Assembly (NCBI GenBank): GCA_028583405.1
Contig: CM053249.1
Location: 37,119,465 to 37,183,464 of the forward strand
Length of the DNA stretch: 64,000 nt
Direction of reading: 5' to 3'
Source: Pogonophryne albipinna
Lineage: Eukaryota > Chordata > Actinopteri > Perciformes > Artedidraconidae
Part shown: in pieces, positions 33,700-47,064 of the stretch
Numbering within the stretch: position 1 is the first letter of the stretch
Layout: the number at the start of each line of letters is the position of its first letter
Position numbers and translations under genes: made by a program
The notes under the pieces: model-generated
Database searches by the model: none
The model's input: only the letters and a program-made list of their open reading frames with translations
Told to the model about the DNA's origin: nothing

Positions 33700-36460
33700 G
33701 AGCCTCACAATACTATACTATACTTAATAATAATAGTAACAAAACAGAACAATATAAAAAATATTGTGTAGTGCATATCTGATTTGGTGTAACCCTCATG
33801 TCGGCATACACATACTCATGTCACATGGTCTTGCCATGGGACACATTTTGTAAGATCAAAGCATTGGTGCAGTGTGTGGTCCCGCCCCAAGATGGCATCA
33901 TTTCCTTTGCAGAAAACACATGAGCCAGGATCCTCTCAGGTCTGTTCAGCATGTGAAGGGTGCTTCTATACACCGATCGTCAGGATAAAGCTTTGGCTTA
34001 GTGCCATATAAAGGCATGTCTGTGTTTGTGGTTAGGCACTGGTGTCCTGAAGAATCCTTTATTTTGGGGAAACCATATAACCAGATGCAGTGTACTGCTT
34101 TACAATCTCACTTTCAGGAATTACTTTACAGATTCTGACCTAATGAACATTGCTTTACTTTAAAATAAAAGACAAGATATGTAATTTGAGTGAATATTAT
34201 GCATGAATCCATACTGGAGTGTGGATGGCATATTGCAGAGATACACCCATTGAAATCTGTTTCGATACCACTACCCAGCATGCTCCTGGCAGATATGCCT
34301 GCAGGAAATTGGTTGAATAGAATAAGTCTTCATGCAGGCTCACCCAGTGAGGTCTGAGATGGTTTGGTTCACATCTTAACAGAGAAATGGCTCCAGGTCC
34401 AGATGATCCACATGGAGTAGGACGAGAGTAGCTTCCTGCTCAAATATCAATGTTGATGGACAATGTTTAGCTGATGTAAATTAGTTTATGTTTAATGTGC
34501 CCAGAGATTTCATGGTATTTTTATTGCTGCTGTTTGCATTCCTCCTGATGCAAATTCCAAAAATGCTCTACTGGAATGATATATTTTGTCTATTGTGCCG
34601 CAAAAGATCTATGTAACACAACTGTAACTCCAGGTTACAGAAGGACCATAAATGATCCGTGAATTATAGAATATATAGAAAACAACACTGCTCCTCATGC
34701 TGTCACAACTTGAATATGCAGAGCAGGCCTGATGCTCTGCTAAACAGGGTAAGTGACTATTTTAAAATGAGACAGTAGCTAAGGACCATTGGGATCAGGT
34801 GAAAAATATACCTTAATGCAACGGTGTACCTTCTTCAGAGCTAAAAGAGAAACCATGGGGAAATGGGGTATGAAGACAATCATTTAAATAATCCACAAAA
34901 ATATAGTTAAATCATTAAATTCTCAAAATGTTTATAAAGAAAACTTCAGAAATACACCTAAATGCCTTTTAACTACAATGCAGCGGGACAATCAGCTCAA
35001 TTGCTTAAAACTTAAATTAAGTTAAAGATGCAATACCAGAGTCTATCACAGTCAAACTTTACTTTAAGGGACACTAATCTGCTTAATAAAACACACTTAT
35101 ATATCGACGTAACCATTTAACTATTCATTTATTGATGCTTTAAGTCTTGCATAATTGAGTGGCAGGTAGGTTTTTTTAACAGGTCGCTAGCAGCAATCCA
35201 GTCCGTCCCACTCTTCTGAGCTGTGTCCAGTGACGGCTGTTACACACACCATCATCCACCAATACTTTCATTAGATAGCTGTTTTCAGTTTGTCTATGTA
35301 TCTGTCCAGCTTTCAATTAAACTATAAAAATAAATAAATATGCAGTGTAAGTAAAATCTTACACTTATATATATTTGAATTAAAGTAAAATGCACAATAT
35401 TTACCTCAGCATATGTAGGAACGAACAAATTATTTCAAATATTGAATTGCATGATCAAAGTGCTGTTACTGCAGGAAGCAGAGAGCAGCACTCTCTGAAC
35501 CCTCGCTGTGTAGAGCTGCTGAATACAGTCACACAGGCACAGACAGACGCTTCATATGAGTGCTTGATGGAGGTGTAATGACAATGACAATTACAGCAAT
35601 TATGTGTTATTGTAGGCCATTATGTATTTTGTAGGTTTTGAGATGTAGGATTTCTCTGTAATTGCTGGCTTATGAAAGGCATAATAATCACGGTCCAGGC
35701 AGCCGCAGGAGCTATCAATGGCGACCAGTACCTGGTGCCATGGTAACAACACATTTATCTATAATGCCACTCTGTGGATGTGGAGGACTAGAGCATTGGC
35801 AGCAGGCAAATTATCCCTAATGGCAGGGACTGGAGGATGGGGGGGCGCTTGGCAGCAGACAGAGGCAGAACTGGTGGGTGCTGCGGAGGTGTGGGTGGGT
35901 GGGCAAAATGTGTGTGACTTCATGGGGGGGTCGGTATGATGACAGTCTTTGAGACGGTGTTTGTGACCTTTGTGCATCCATGAATGTATGTGTGTATTAT
36001 TTAAAGAATCAAAGTTAGTCCATTTTCAGGTTCCGAGGCTTCAAAATAATTTACACTTTACCTAAAAGATCATAACTCAAATCCAAATATCACTATTCAG
36101 GCAATCTACTATGAAATCAAGCGTCAAATTAGTGCCAAACACAGGTCTGAAAACAGTTTCCTCCCTGCCATCGGACCAGGAACTTACCTTCTCTTGCCTT
36201 ACTCAGCAGCCTTCCCACTACAGCAGTGTGACCTTACGCCATGTTTAACCATAACTCAAAATATATCTTATATATATAAAAATAAAAATATGTATAGTTT
36301 TTTGTAAGTGCCTCCTTATCAACATGATTTTTGATATATCACTAGTATGCCACACTATTCTGATAAGTGCTGCAGTGGACATTATTGATATTGATTGATG
36401 AAGTGTTTGAGTGTGCTTAAAAGGCCACATGTAAATGTGTGTGTGACACCACTTCCACCC
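33700..36460. other. Intron, no gene seen
   Basis: About 2.8 kb with scattered short frames and no recognisable domain, RNA gene or repeat terminus. A G-rich stretch occurs at 35825-35930. Confidence 0.45.
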
Positions 36461-36468
36461 TTAAGCCT

Positions 36469-36592
36469 AAACTGAACACATTGGGACCTTTCAGAGAGGT
36501 AGTTTACAAACCACCCCACAGTATTGGCATATCCAGCCATGCAGTGGGGTGGTTTGAACTACCTCTCTGAAAGGTCCCAATGTGTTCAGTTT
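36469..36592. repeat. Inverted repeat, arms about 50 bp, at the LINE 5' junction
   Basis: The left arm (36469-36519) and right arm (36544-36592) are reverse complements except for a 2-base difference (tttacaaacc against tttgaac). The spacer is 24 bp. The right arm is LINE coding sequence, the left arm an inverted copy of it. Confidence 0.92.
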
Positions 36593-37585
36593 GATGGGCT
36601 GTCTTCTGAATGGTTAAACATCACTAATGGTGTACCACAAGGTTCAGTTTTAGGTCCGCTATTATTCTCTATCTATATTAATAGTTTAGGTGAAAATGTC
36701 GAAGGAGCAACCTTACATTTTTATGCGGACGATACCGTTATGTACTGTGCAGGTCCCTCGATTAACGAGGCTGTTGTTAAATTACAGGCTGTTTTTAACA
36801 TTATTCAGGCTCAGCTCTCTGAGCTTAAGCTTCTTTTAAATGTGGATAAAACCAAGGTAATGCTCTTTTCTAAAGCTAAAGCTAAAAATACACCGGAGAC
36901 TGCTTTGGATATTGTAACTACGCAAGGAATACAACTTGAAGTGGTTACCTGTTACAAATACCTGGGTATCTGGCTTGATGATTGTCTCACTTTTAAATTT
37001 CATGTAAATAACCTGCTTAAAAAGCTGAGGGTTAGGCTAGGTTTCTTTTACAGAAATAAGTCCTGTTTCTCGCTTGAGGCCAGGAAAAGGCTAGTCACTG
37101 TGACCTTTTTACCTGTGCTGGACGATGGTGATTTGTTATATATGAATGCACCTGCCAATTACCTGAGCAAGTTAGATGCTGCGTATCACAGTGCACTGAG
37201 ATTTTTGACAAATTGTAAAGCACTTACGCATCACTGTACCCTGTATACCAAGGCGGTTATGCCATCACTTACTGTACGGAGGCTCAGTCACTGGTACTTT
37301 TTCATTTACAAAGCCATGTTGGATAAACTACCATCTTATATCTGCTCCCTGATCTCTCTGCGAATTGAAAGTACTTATTGCCTGAGATCGCATGCTGTGG
37401 TTTTATTAAATGTGCCAAGTGCTAGGACTGTCTTAGGGAAGAAAGCTTTTAGATGTGCAGCTCCACTAACATGGAACAGTCTGCAAAAAGAATGGAAAAT
37501 TACCAAGCTAGTACCATTACATGTTTTTAAAGCTCGGTTGGATGCTACAAAATCAGATGCTGTTGGTACCTGTACATGTGGTTAA
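36524..37585 (+). pseudogene. LINE reverse transcriptase C-terminal half, open 353 codons
   Basis: The frame carries GVPQGSVLGPLLFSIYIN, LHFYADDTVMYC (catalytic YADD), LLLNVDKTKVMLFSKAKAK, YKYLGIWLDDCLTF and the C-terminal PLTWNSLQKEWK region, ending in its own stop. The N-terminal RT motifs and endonuclease are missing because of 5' truncation. The remaining frame has no stop, so the insertion is comparatively young. Clade uncertain. Confidence 0.82.
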
Positions 37586-37750
37586 ATATGTAAATTGTAA
37601 TCCCTGTACATTTTGCTGTATGATGTCCTTTTGTTGTTCTGTTGTTTATGTTTTTATGTCTTCTTGTGGAACCTACTGCTGCAGGTCTCCCTTGAAAAAG
37701 AGATCATTGATCTCAATGGGATTTTACCTGGATAAATAAAGGTTTTGAAT
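36524..37750 (+). mobile_element. 5'-truncated LINE with RT C-terminal half
   Basis: A 5'-truncated non-LTR element. It ends in the 3' UTR tctcccttgaaaaagagatc, atctcaatgggattttacct, then aataaaggttttgaattgaa (about 37750). The 5' end is the inverted repeat at 36469-36592. The tail is shared with the fragment at 12.14-12.23 kb. Confidence 0.82.
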
Positions 37751-37997
37751 TGAATTGAATTAAGACATGTGTGTGTCATGATGAGGAAATAAAGGATTCA
37801 AACCTAATGTGCGTGCTTGGATGTATATTTCTATGTTGTGTGTACACATGTGATGTGTGTGTGTATGTGTGTGAGGGGTAGATGGTACAGCGGATCTCAG
37901 ACCGGCCCAGCATGGCACAGAGCAGGAAGTAGGCCAGGGGGAGATTAAAAGGCGAGAGCCACTTCCTTTCTCTCCCTGTGGCCCATGTGATGCTGTG

Positions 37998-39780
<1,783 letters not shown>

Positions 39781-40078
39781 TTAAAGGTCACCTATCATGC
39801 AAAATGCACTTTTTTATGTCTTTTATACATAAATATATGTCCCCGGTGTGTAAGGAGACTCACAAAGTGTCAGAAAATACAACCTGATTTGCTGATTCAG
39901 ATTTGCTGCGTCATGATGACATTACTAAAATGTGGGCTAGCTTTACGTTGAACTCCTGGCAACGTCCCGCCCGCGGCCCAACCTATCGTCCCCATATACA
40001 GTTGCTAGCTGGATCCCCTCCCTCAGCTGTGTGTCTGTGTATTCAGCAGGATGTCTACAGGAGGGACTTAGAGTAAAG

Positions 40079-40120
<42 letters not shown>

Positions 40121-40474
40121 GGCACTGTTCTAGCAGTAAACACTGAATAAAAAACATGTCAAGCTATGTGCTGAGTAAGAAACAATGTGGTAGACAGCCT
40201 TCTCTTCACAGAGATCACTGCTTGCATGCACTCCAGAGGGGCGTGTCCAGCAGCAGCTCCAAAGGGGCGTGGCCAGCAGCAGCTCGGTTACATTTAAAGG
40301 GCCAGACCCAGAATCAGCACTTTAGTAACAGGGCTGAACTAGAGGGGTATGAGGCATGCTACAAAGGGTGGTCTGTTTGGTATTTTGAGCAAAACACTTC
40401 AGAGACATGTTTTTTGTATAGACATGGCCCTATATAATATATTGTTCAAATATAGCATAATAGGTGAGCTTTAA
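39781..40474. mobile_element. TTAA-flanked MITE, copy 1
   Basis: Starts ttaaaggtcacctatcatgc and ends gcataataggtgagctttaa: inverted repeats with two mismatches, bounded by TTAA on both sides as for piggyBac-type insertions. The interior has (ta)n at 40084-40119 and repeated ggggcgtg(t/g)ccagcagcagct words. Homologous to 60846-61627. Confidence 0.75.
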
Positions 40475-41538
40475 GATAAATCATTGACTACTTACTACTA
40501 TTGCAGTGAGACGCAATAATATAAAACCAGATTTATCAAGATTCTATTTTTGGAGGAGCCGGCGCAATTTATGAGCAGCAAAAATGTTTCACCTGCTAGC
40601 ATAAGAGCTAATGTTATGTCCCAAAGATGACCTCAGGAATGACCAGCCCAACCAAATGGTAGTTCAAAAGAATTTTCATCATTAGGAAAATACATTTAAT
40701 TCCGCCATGTATCACAACCGTGACTTGAAAAGAGTGAAGTTTGTTTGTTTTTGCTGCTGACTGTTTGGCCCCCCTTGCAGGTCTCAACCCTCAGATGCGA
40801 GAGGCGACATGTTGGATTGGAGATTGATACAACAGAGACCATCGGCAAAAGAACACATACTGTTTCTTTAGTCATTAATGTTGTCGAATCTCTGGGGGAA
40901 AATTGATTGCCTTATCTTTTGATAAGTTGTCAGAGGGAGGTGGGAGGGTGGACTACACAACCCTGAATTTCCTGATGCTCCCCAATAACATTTGTTCTGA
41001 AGCCGACTCTAGGTGACTTGGTGGATAATTATGATTTCATAATTTCAAACTCCTGCTTTTGTTGGGTTTGATCCACATAACCCAAAACCCTTTATTGCTG
41101 CAAATAAAAAAAGAATATTTCTGTGGGTCATATTTTACACAGTTATTGATGATATAATTGATTTAGAAATTCAGATTGTGTGTGTGTGTCTAACAAGTTA
41201 GTGATGAGTTAAAATACTATGTTGAGTTAATGTGTCTCAAGGGGAAAAAAGCATGAATTAAGCGAATACTGAGCTGGGGAGCATCGCTTTCAGGCTTCCA
41301 CTTGGACAAACTGGAACATAGGACCCTGGGAAAGGGAATGATCCCAAACGAGCTGATAAACCCTCATGTACAGTATGTGCCATGTACCAGCATAGACAGG
41401 CACAGTTAGAGACTATCTGGTAAATTAAGTGGAACATCTAGGACGGCATAAACAAATACATGAGCTGTGAGCATGTAATGATCATGCCAGGAACACATTT
41501 CATTTAGACTGCAGTGAACAATAAAGCAGATACTGTAC
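40475..41538. other. Intron, no gene seen
   Basis: About 1.1 kb before the LNS2 exon donor; no recognisable feature. Confidence 0.45.
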
Positions 41539-41700
41539 CTCCTTGAGACAGCCCATGAAGTTGTTGCTGACTGGAGACCCCGGCAGGTCTGCGGTGCTGG
41601 GACTTCCTCCCACATAGAAGAAGTCATCAGAGCCCAACATGGTGTAGTCTTCCTGGGTGTAACCCGTGGTGGTCAGAATCCCATCCACTGATATTGTCAC
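41539..41700 (-). CDS. nrxn3: nrxn3 exon: C-terminal part of LNS2
   Basis: This 162-nt exon (54 codons, phase 0 at both ends) encodes [20 protein letters not shown] through FMGCLKE. The acceptor is ttgtcag|gtg and the donor gag|gtacag. It completes most of LNS2, with the near-invariant neurexin stretch [18 protein letters not shown] and the LNS-terminal cysteine in MGCLKE. Because it is phase 0, it can join directly to NLRQ when SS2 is skipped or to either SS2 form. The flanking introns are long: about 1.1 kb to SS2 and 15.5 kb to the next exon. The latter is filled by LINE, hAT, Tc1 and microsatellite DNA. Confidence 0.95.
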
Positions 41701-42810
41701 CTGACAATGAGGAGTGAACAGTGAATGTGGAAATACAACTTGTAACTTGAATTTTCAGGACAGAAATCTTTTAGAACTTAGAACTGAGATGGTTTTGCAA
41801 TTTGAGTCTTAGACCTGCTGATTTTACATTGGTGTGGATATTAACCATGTATAGGTATGAAGGGTTAGTAGAAACACTAAAGAAAGACATCAAATGGGTG
41901 AAGTTAGTTCCAGTAACTGACAAACATGAATTTATTTTCATCTTCATGTGTTACTAATAATGCACAAACCATGCTGTGTTTATGTGATCTTGTGTTATGT
42001 CTACATGTGAGGGAGGCAAGAAACTAACAGAATAAACACACATGATAAAAACACCCAACCCAAGAAGAGGGAGGAGTCACAACAGAGAAAATCAAATGCA
42101 AACATGCAGGTCACACAGAAGGGCAGACAGGCATACACACTGTATGAAATGATTCAGAGAAAAATCAAATGTTCTAAAAACGTATCATCTGTGACAGGAT
42201 TTCTACTAAAAGTTAGGGTCTAACCAGCAGAGGTGGAAAATAACGACGTACATAACTAATAACTGTCTTTTATTTTCGTCATTGCTACATTCAGATGACC
42301 AGTATATACTGCAATGGATTTCTGCACAGTCTGTTCCTGAAAATGACCATGGGTAAAACAGTGTTGGTGCACTGGTGGATTCATCCATTTCTCTAAAGCA
42401 ATAGCCTCACAGTTTCACTTGTTCAGGAGTGTGAATGAATTGAGAGTCTGGTATATGGAGGATTCAGTCCATGTCAGGCCATGCACATATAGTGCACAGG
42501 TCAGAATTCTCAGAGTCTTCCTTTTTATTCTGGGTGTAATATGCTCAACATTGCATGTAAAAGGAACATCTGGAATGAAGCAGATTAGTTAAAACCCTGA
42601 AGAAGCAAAGTAATATGTGACTTGAGCAGAGGGATAGATTTAAAACATCAGTGGACGGCCAGATGAATGACAAGATGAGGAAAGCAAACAGCAAAGGAAG
42701 GAAATAAAAACAGGATTTGTTTTAGGAATTGCAACCTGATATACTGAAGTCTGAAGAGAGGAAGGGAAGAAGCACACAGCAAACCAAAAATGACATAAAG
42801 CAATATCTAC

Positions 42811-42855
42811 CATGAAATGGAGAGTGTTTACGAGAGCGCGTCCAATGCCTGTTTG
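42811..42855 (-). CDS. nrxn3: nrxn3 alternative exon at splice site 2 (SS2), two donors
   Basis: Small cassette exon, too short for ordinary gene callers. After an acceptor ending gcaaag it reads QTGIGRAL, where a first in-frame donor (gtaaac, exon end 42832) gives a 24-nt, 8-residue insert. Reading on adds VNTLHFM to a second donor (gtagat, exon end 42811), giving a 45-nt, 15-residue insert. This matches the layout of SS2 in mammals, where inserts of 8 or 15 residues (HSGIGHAM, then VNKLHCL) come from one exon with alternative donors. Both forms join NLRQ upstream to VTISVDG downstream in frame. SS2 sits on the ligand-facing rim of LNS2. Use of the two donors is inferred; only the sites are seen. 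Confidence 0.88.
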
Positions 42856-43518
42856 CTTTGCAGAGAGGCGGGTAGGTAAAAAACAAAATTATACAATTGA
42901 AAAAAATACATGAAAGTTAATTAAAACCAAATAATAAAAAAGCAAGGGGTTGGTACACATGTTAGTAAAGCAATGGGTCATGTTATTCTTTTAATCTCTA
43001 CTTACTTACAGTCAGGTTAAAAGCTGGAAACAGGAAGCAAGGTTAAAAGGATTGGGAAAACAATCTGATAAGGTTTGTCATTTATTTCCTAAAAGCGTCC
43101 AGATAGAAAAAACACATTTAAAGAATGTTGTGGAGTGGCTTCATGATCAAGGCAGATTAACTGTAATCATACTCGTTCAAACTTGTACAGCAGCAACCTA
43201 CTAATGTTGCAGAGCTGCTCTTCTTAACAGCAGATGGGCAATACAGCGCCTATTCTCACATATGAGTGAAAGTAAGAATATTTAAATGTGAACAATTTGT
43301 TCTGGCTTCTTGATTGGCAAAATACTCTCTGAGGAACTTTGGGAATAACTTGATGACAGGCTGTAGTGGCCAAAATCTAAAAGTTTCTCCTACACACCAG
43401 GATCAATTACTCAAATTACCCCAAAAATCAAGGGAGCTGTAAAACGACCAACAAATAATGAATTTAGAAAAATAAAGTATATACATTACATCCCTTATTG
43501 ATGTTGAAAGAAGACCTA
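42856..43518. other. Intron between SS2 exon and Pao element
   Basis: No gene. The Pao 3' LTR should lie at the right end of this stretch but I could not define it. Confidence 0.4.
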
Positions 43519-45249
43519 TTATTCTTTCTTCTCCTGGAGGCGGCACAGCTTAGCTATGGGCCTATCGATAATGGAGGTTTTTGTCTGGAGCTTCACTGTA
43601 CGGGTCAGACCTCTTGCATCAGGCTTGGTCTCCAGTACTCTGCCTAATGGCCACGACCCCCGTGGAGCAGTTGGGTCAACTACCAGGACGACATCTCCAA
43701 CGCTAACGTTTTTCCTCACTGTGTTCCATTTCTGTCTCTCTTGGAGCAGCAGAAGGTATTCCTGTGTCCATCTATGCCAGAACAGATCCGCCATGTACTG
43801 GACCTGCTTCCAGCGGCGCCTGGCATAGAGGTCAGATCTCTGAAACGTTCCCAGAGGTAGGATAGGTTGTGTTTTTAGCAGGAGGATGTGATTGGGAGTC
43901 AGTGGTTCCAGGTCGTGTGGATCGGAGGACACGGTGGAGAGAGGACGGTTATTGAGGATGGACTCTACCTCGCAGAAGATGGTTTGTAGGCCTTCATCGT
44001 CGAGGGTTTGCTGATGGAGAGTGGAGGTCAGCACCTGACGGACAGATCGTATGAGTCTTTCCCAGACTCCACCATAATGTGAGGCCGCCGGTGGATTGAA
44101 ACTCCACTGGATTCCTTCAGGGTGCAAAGCGCCTTGGATTTTCCCTTCGTTTAGTGAACTCATGGCCTTTCTGAGCTCATTTTGGGCACCCACCAGGTTT
44201 GTACCGTTGTCCGATCTGATATGCTTAACCTGACCTCTCTTGCAAACAAACCTTCTCAGAGCATGAATACATGAGTCTGTGTCTAACGAGTAAGCCACCT
44301 CCAGATGTACAGCTCTGCTGCTCATGCAGGTAAACAGGGCTCCAGACCGTTTAACCATACTCCTTCCTCGCTTCACTTTAAGCGGTCCAAAATAGTCCAA
44401 TCCGTCGTTGGTGAAAGGAGGGAGGTCAGGTAGAATTCTTTCTTGTGGCAAATCGGCCATTTTCTGCTCACCTGTCTTGCCTCTCACACGCCGACACACA
44501 ACACACTTTGAGACTATTTTCCTTGCTGCTGAGTTTCCCTTTAAAACCCAGTACTTTTTACGGAGCTCTGAAAGCATGTTGTTTCTCCCGCTGTGTCCAG
44601 AGCCTTCGTGGATGTGTCGTAGTAGGAGATCTGAAGTGTGAGCATCTTTGGGCAGAATATAAGGGTGCTTGGTCTCATCAGGCATTGCAGATCTGTGTAG
44701 GCGGCCGCCTACTCTCATGATGCCTTCATCCAGTATAGGATCGAGCCTACAGATCTTACTGCTCTTCTGCACTCTAAATGGAGCGGTTTCCAGTGCTGCC
44801 ATTTCCACTGGGAAGGATTGCTTTTGAACGTAGGTGATGACTGACCTCTCTGCCTGTGAGAGGTCTTCCACTGTAAGGAGCTGTCCACCAAGTGTGGTCC
44901 TGAAAGCGCTTAGCTCAGTGCTCACCTTTTGGCTGCTCGAGCGGGTGGTGATGGGACCTGAGGAAAGCTCTTTACGCTTTTTGGCAGTCAACATCAGAGC
45001 ATTCTTCACCTTGAGGTACCATGCCACTGCTTTAAGTAGCCTCTTCCAATCAGAGAAGTATGAAATAAGACGGTCTGTGGGAGTTTCAATGCTTGCCACT
45101 GTTGTGAATACAGCAGCCTTTTTCCTGACCTCTGGGTCATTTTGCAACACTGGCTCGGAGGTCAATGATTTTTCCAGAGGCCAACTTTCCTTCGGCTCCC
45201 ATAGGAACTCTGGGGCATGTATCCACCTGCTGCATGAATTTGACTGCAC
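43519..45249 (-). CDS. Pao/BEL integrase (576-codon open frame)
   Basis: Integrase joins element DNA to the host chromosome. Zinc-binding HHCC region at residues 212-252 (HIHEGSGHSG ... CVVC). The catalytic triad is intact: D285 (GLDYFGPL), D347 (IRSDNGTN), E397 (HYGGVWERL). Residues about 470-570 form the Pao-type C-terminal domain (DLFWHRWTQEYLLLLQERQK; GDVVLVVDPTAPRGSWPLGR). The first 170 or so residues are linker from the RNase H region and overlap the RNase H frame (45137-45249) in another phase. The domain is complete even though the rest of the element is broken. Confidence 0.88.
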   Translation of the reverse strand: MQSNSCSRWIHAPEFLWEPKESWPLEKSLTSEPVLQNDPEVRKKAAVFTTVASIETPTDRLISYFSDWKRLLKAVAWYLKVKNALMLTAKKRKELSSGPITTRSSSQKVSTELSAFRTTLGGQLLTVEDLSQAERSVITYVQKQSFPVEMAALETAPFRVQKSSKICRLDPILDEGIMRVGGRLHRSAMPDETKHPYILPKDAHTSDLLLRHIHEGSGHSGRNNMLSELRKKYWVLKGNSAARKIVSKCVVCRRVRGKTGEQKMADLPQERILPDLPPFTNDGLDYFGPLKVKRGRSMVKRSGALFTCMSSRAVHLEVAYSLDTDSCIHALRRFVCKRGQVKHIRSDNGTNLVGAQNELRKAMSSLNEGKIQGALHPEGIQWSFNPPAASHYGGVWERLIRSVRQVLTSTLHQQTLDDEGLQTIFCEVESILNNRPLSTVSSDPHDLEPLTPNHILLLKTQPILPLGTFQRSDLYARRRWKQVQYMADLFWHRWTQEYLLLLQERQKWNTVRKNVSVGDVVLVVDPTAPRGSWPLGRVLETKPDARGLTRTVKLQTKTSIIDRPIAKLCRLQEKKE

Positions 45250-45496
45250 TCACTCCTCTCGAGGCGTCATCAGCAGGATTTTCCTTGCTGCTTACATATC
45301 TCCATTGAGACCGTTCACTATTGTCACGATTCAGTGACACTCTGTTGGCAACATAGGTCTTAAACCTAGTGTAGTCATTACCAATGTACTTGAGTACTGT
45401 TTGCCTATCCGTCCAGAAGACTGAGGGGTTTAAGTCCATGTGTAGTTCTTTCCTCAGCATTTTGTCCACCTTCACCAACAGTGTTGCAGCTGCCAA
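45137..45496 (-). pseudogene. Pao RNase H fragment
   Basis: Frame with MLRKELHMDLNPSVFWTDRQ, TVLKYIGNDYTRFKTYVANR and YVSSKENPADDASRGVSA. The Asp of FWTD and the NPADDASRG motif mark the second half of the RNase H domain. The first half is out of frame at 45500-45610, so the domain is split by a frameshift from the RT ORF. Confidence 0.78.
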
Positions 45497-45618
45497 CTCC
45501 AGTCACGGTACTGTGTTGTGCTTTAAAGGAAGGACTCTGGATTTTCCTGGAACAAAGGCAACATGAACAACATCCTGAATGTTAACCTGCCTAATGGCTT
45601 ACTGAGCCATAGCCATTC

Positions 45619-47055
45619 TCACTGGCGTCTGAGAAGTGATGCAGCTGTGCAAACTTTCGTGTTCCATAGCTCTTTGGATTCAGACAGCGAGGCACTTGCT
45701 ATCCATTCGATCCATTTATCTGATATAGTCTGGGGCAAAGGTTCGTCCCACCCAAAACCTCTCTGGCAGAGCTCTTGTAGCAACTGCTTGGCTGGGAGAA
45801 TCAAAGGAGCCAGAAAGCCGAGTGGATCAAAGATTGAACGTACAACTGAAAGTATTCCTCTTCGTGTATGTGGCTTCTGGTTGAGATGGATGTTAAACTG
45901 GAAATGGTCAGAGTCCACACCCCACTGCAAACCCAATGTTCTTTCAATGGGGAGACTGTCTTTGTCGAGATCCAAAGTCCTAACATCCTTTGCCCTTTGC
46001 TCTGTGGGGATGGAGGCCAGAACTGCTCTGCTGTTGCTAACCCACTGGGTTAGCTGAAACCCGTCTTTGCTGCATAATGCAGTGAGGTCCTTTACTAGCT
46101 GGATGGCTTCAGTTTCTTTTGAGACTGACTTTACACAGTCGTCAACATAAAAGTTGCTTCGGACAATTTCAGCTACTTGAGGTGGGAACCCATTTCCATT
46201 GTCATCAGCCGTTTTTTGTAATGCAAAAATTGCACAGCTTGGGGAGGACACAGCATCACAAATGTGCACCAGCATGCGGTATTCTTTTGGGGGCTTACTG
46301 TTATCACCTTGTGGCCACCACAGGAACCGCAAGTAGTCCACATGAGATTTATCCATTCTGACCTGATGGAACATTGATTTTATGTTGGCCATAAATCCAA
46401 TTGGCTCTTTGCAAAATCTCACAATGACTCCCACAAGAGAATTACTCAGATCAGGTCCCTGCAGTAGCTCTGCGTTCAGGGACATTAGAAGCTCTTCCAA
46501 ACTTGTGGCCGATATCCTTTTCACAGTCACCGTACTGCCCTCACCGCCATTTCTGAGTGGCCCATTTACAACCCACCCCAATAGAGTTTTTACTGCGTAG
46601 GGGCCCTCATCTTGGCTATTAACAACCTCCCATGGCTCGAACAGCTTTGGAGCATTCGTGCCAACTAATAATTCCACTTTAGCACTGATACTGGGAAGTT
46701 TGACTTTATTCAGGTACGCCCACTGCGTTAAGTCATTCTGGTTGGGAATGCTACTGGAGGTGACTGGCATTTCTTTCTGGGTGAAAACGTCAGGAAGAGG
46801 TAAGAAGTTGTCGCTGTCCAGTGCTGAAACTTCAATTCCAGGTATGACATGAGATGGCACCAGTTTTTTCTGATTCATTGTGCTTAACAGAATATGTGTT
46901 TTTCTGCCTTTTAGGTTGAGTTGAGACATCAGCGCTTCGGAGCAGAAGGTAGCGGTGGAACCAGGGTCCAGGAGGGCATAGACTTGAAAGACTTGACTGC
47001 CTTTTGCTGCCTTAACTTGCACTGGGACAATGGACAGCACATTATTTTGTTAATT
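45619..47055 (-). pseudogene. Pao aspartic protease and truncated reverse transcriptase
   Basis: The frame opens near 47055 (first Met at 47040). Protease: ALLDPGSTATFC (active-site D-x-G) near residue 27, with WVVNGPL further on. The RT follows but has lost its N-terminal part: SATSLEELL runs straight into MSLNAELLQGPDL, where related elements carry well over 100 further residues. Remaining RT: FMANIKSMFHQVRMDKSHVD (first catalytic Asp region is changed relative to ADI-type motifs), RSNFYVDDCV (catalytic YVDD) and IFDPLGFLAPLILPAKQLLQ. Inactive by deletion. Confidence 0.83.
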
Positions 47056-47064
47056 ATTATCAAG

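Noticed and set aside
35718..35977. Overlapping short frames on both strands near 35.8 kb
   Set aside because: G-rich, low-complexity, no domain, no splice context.
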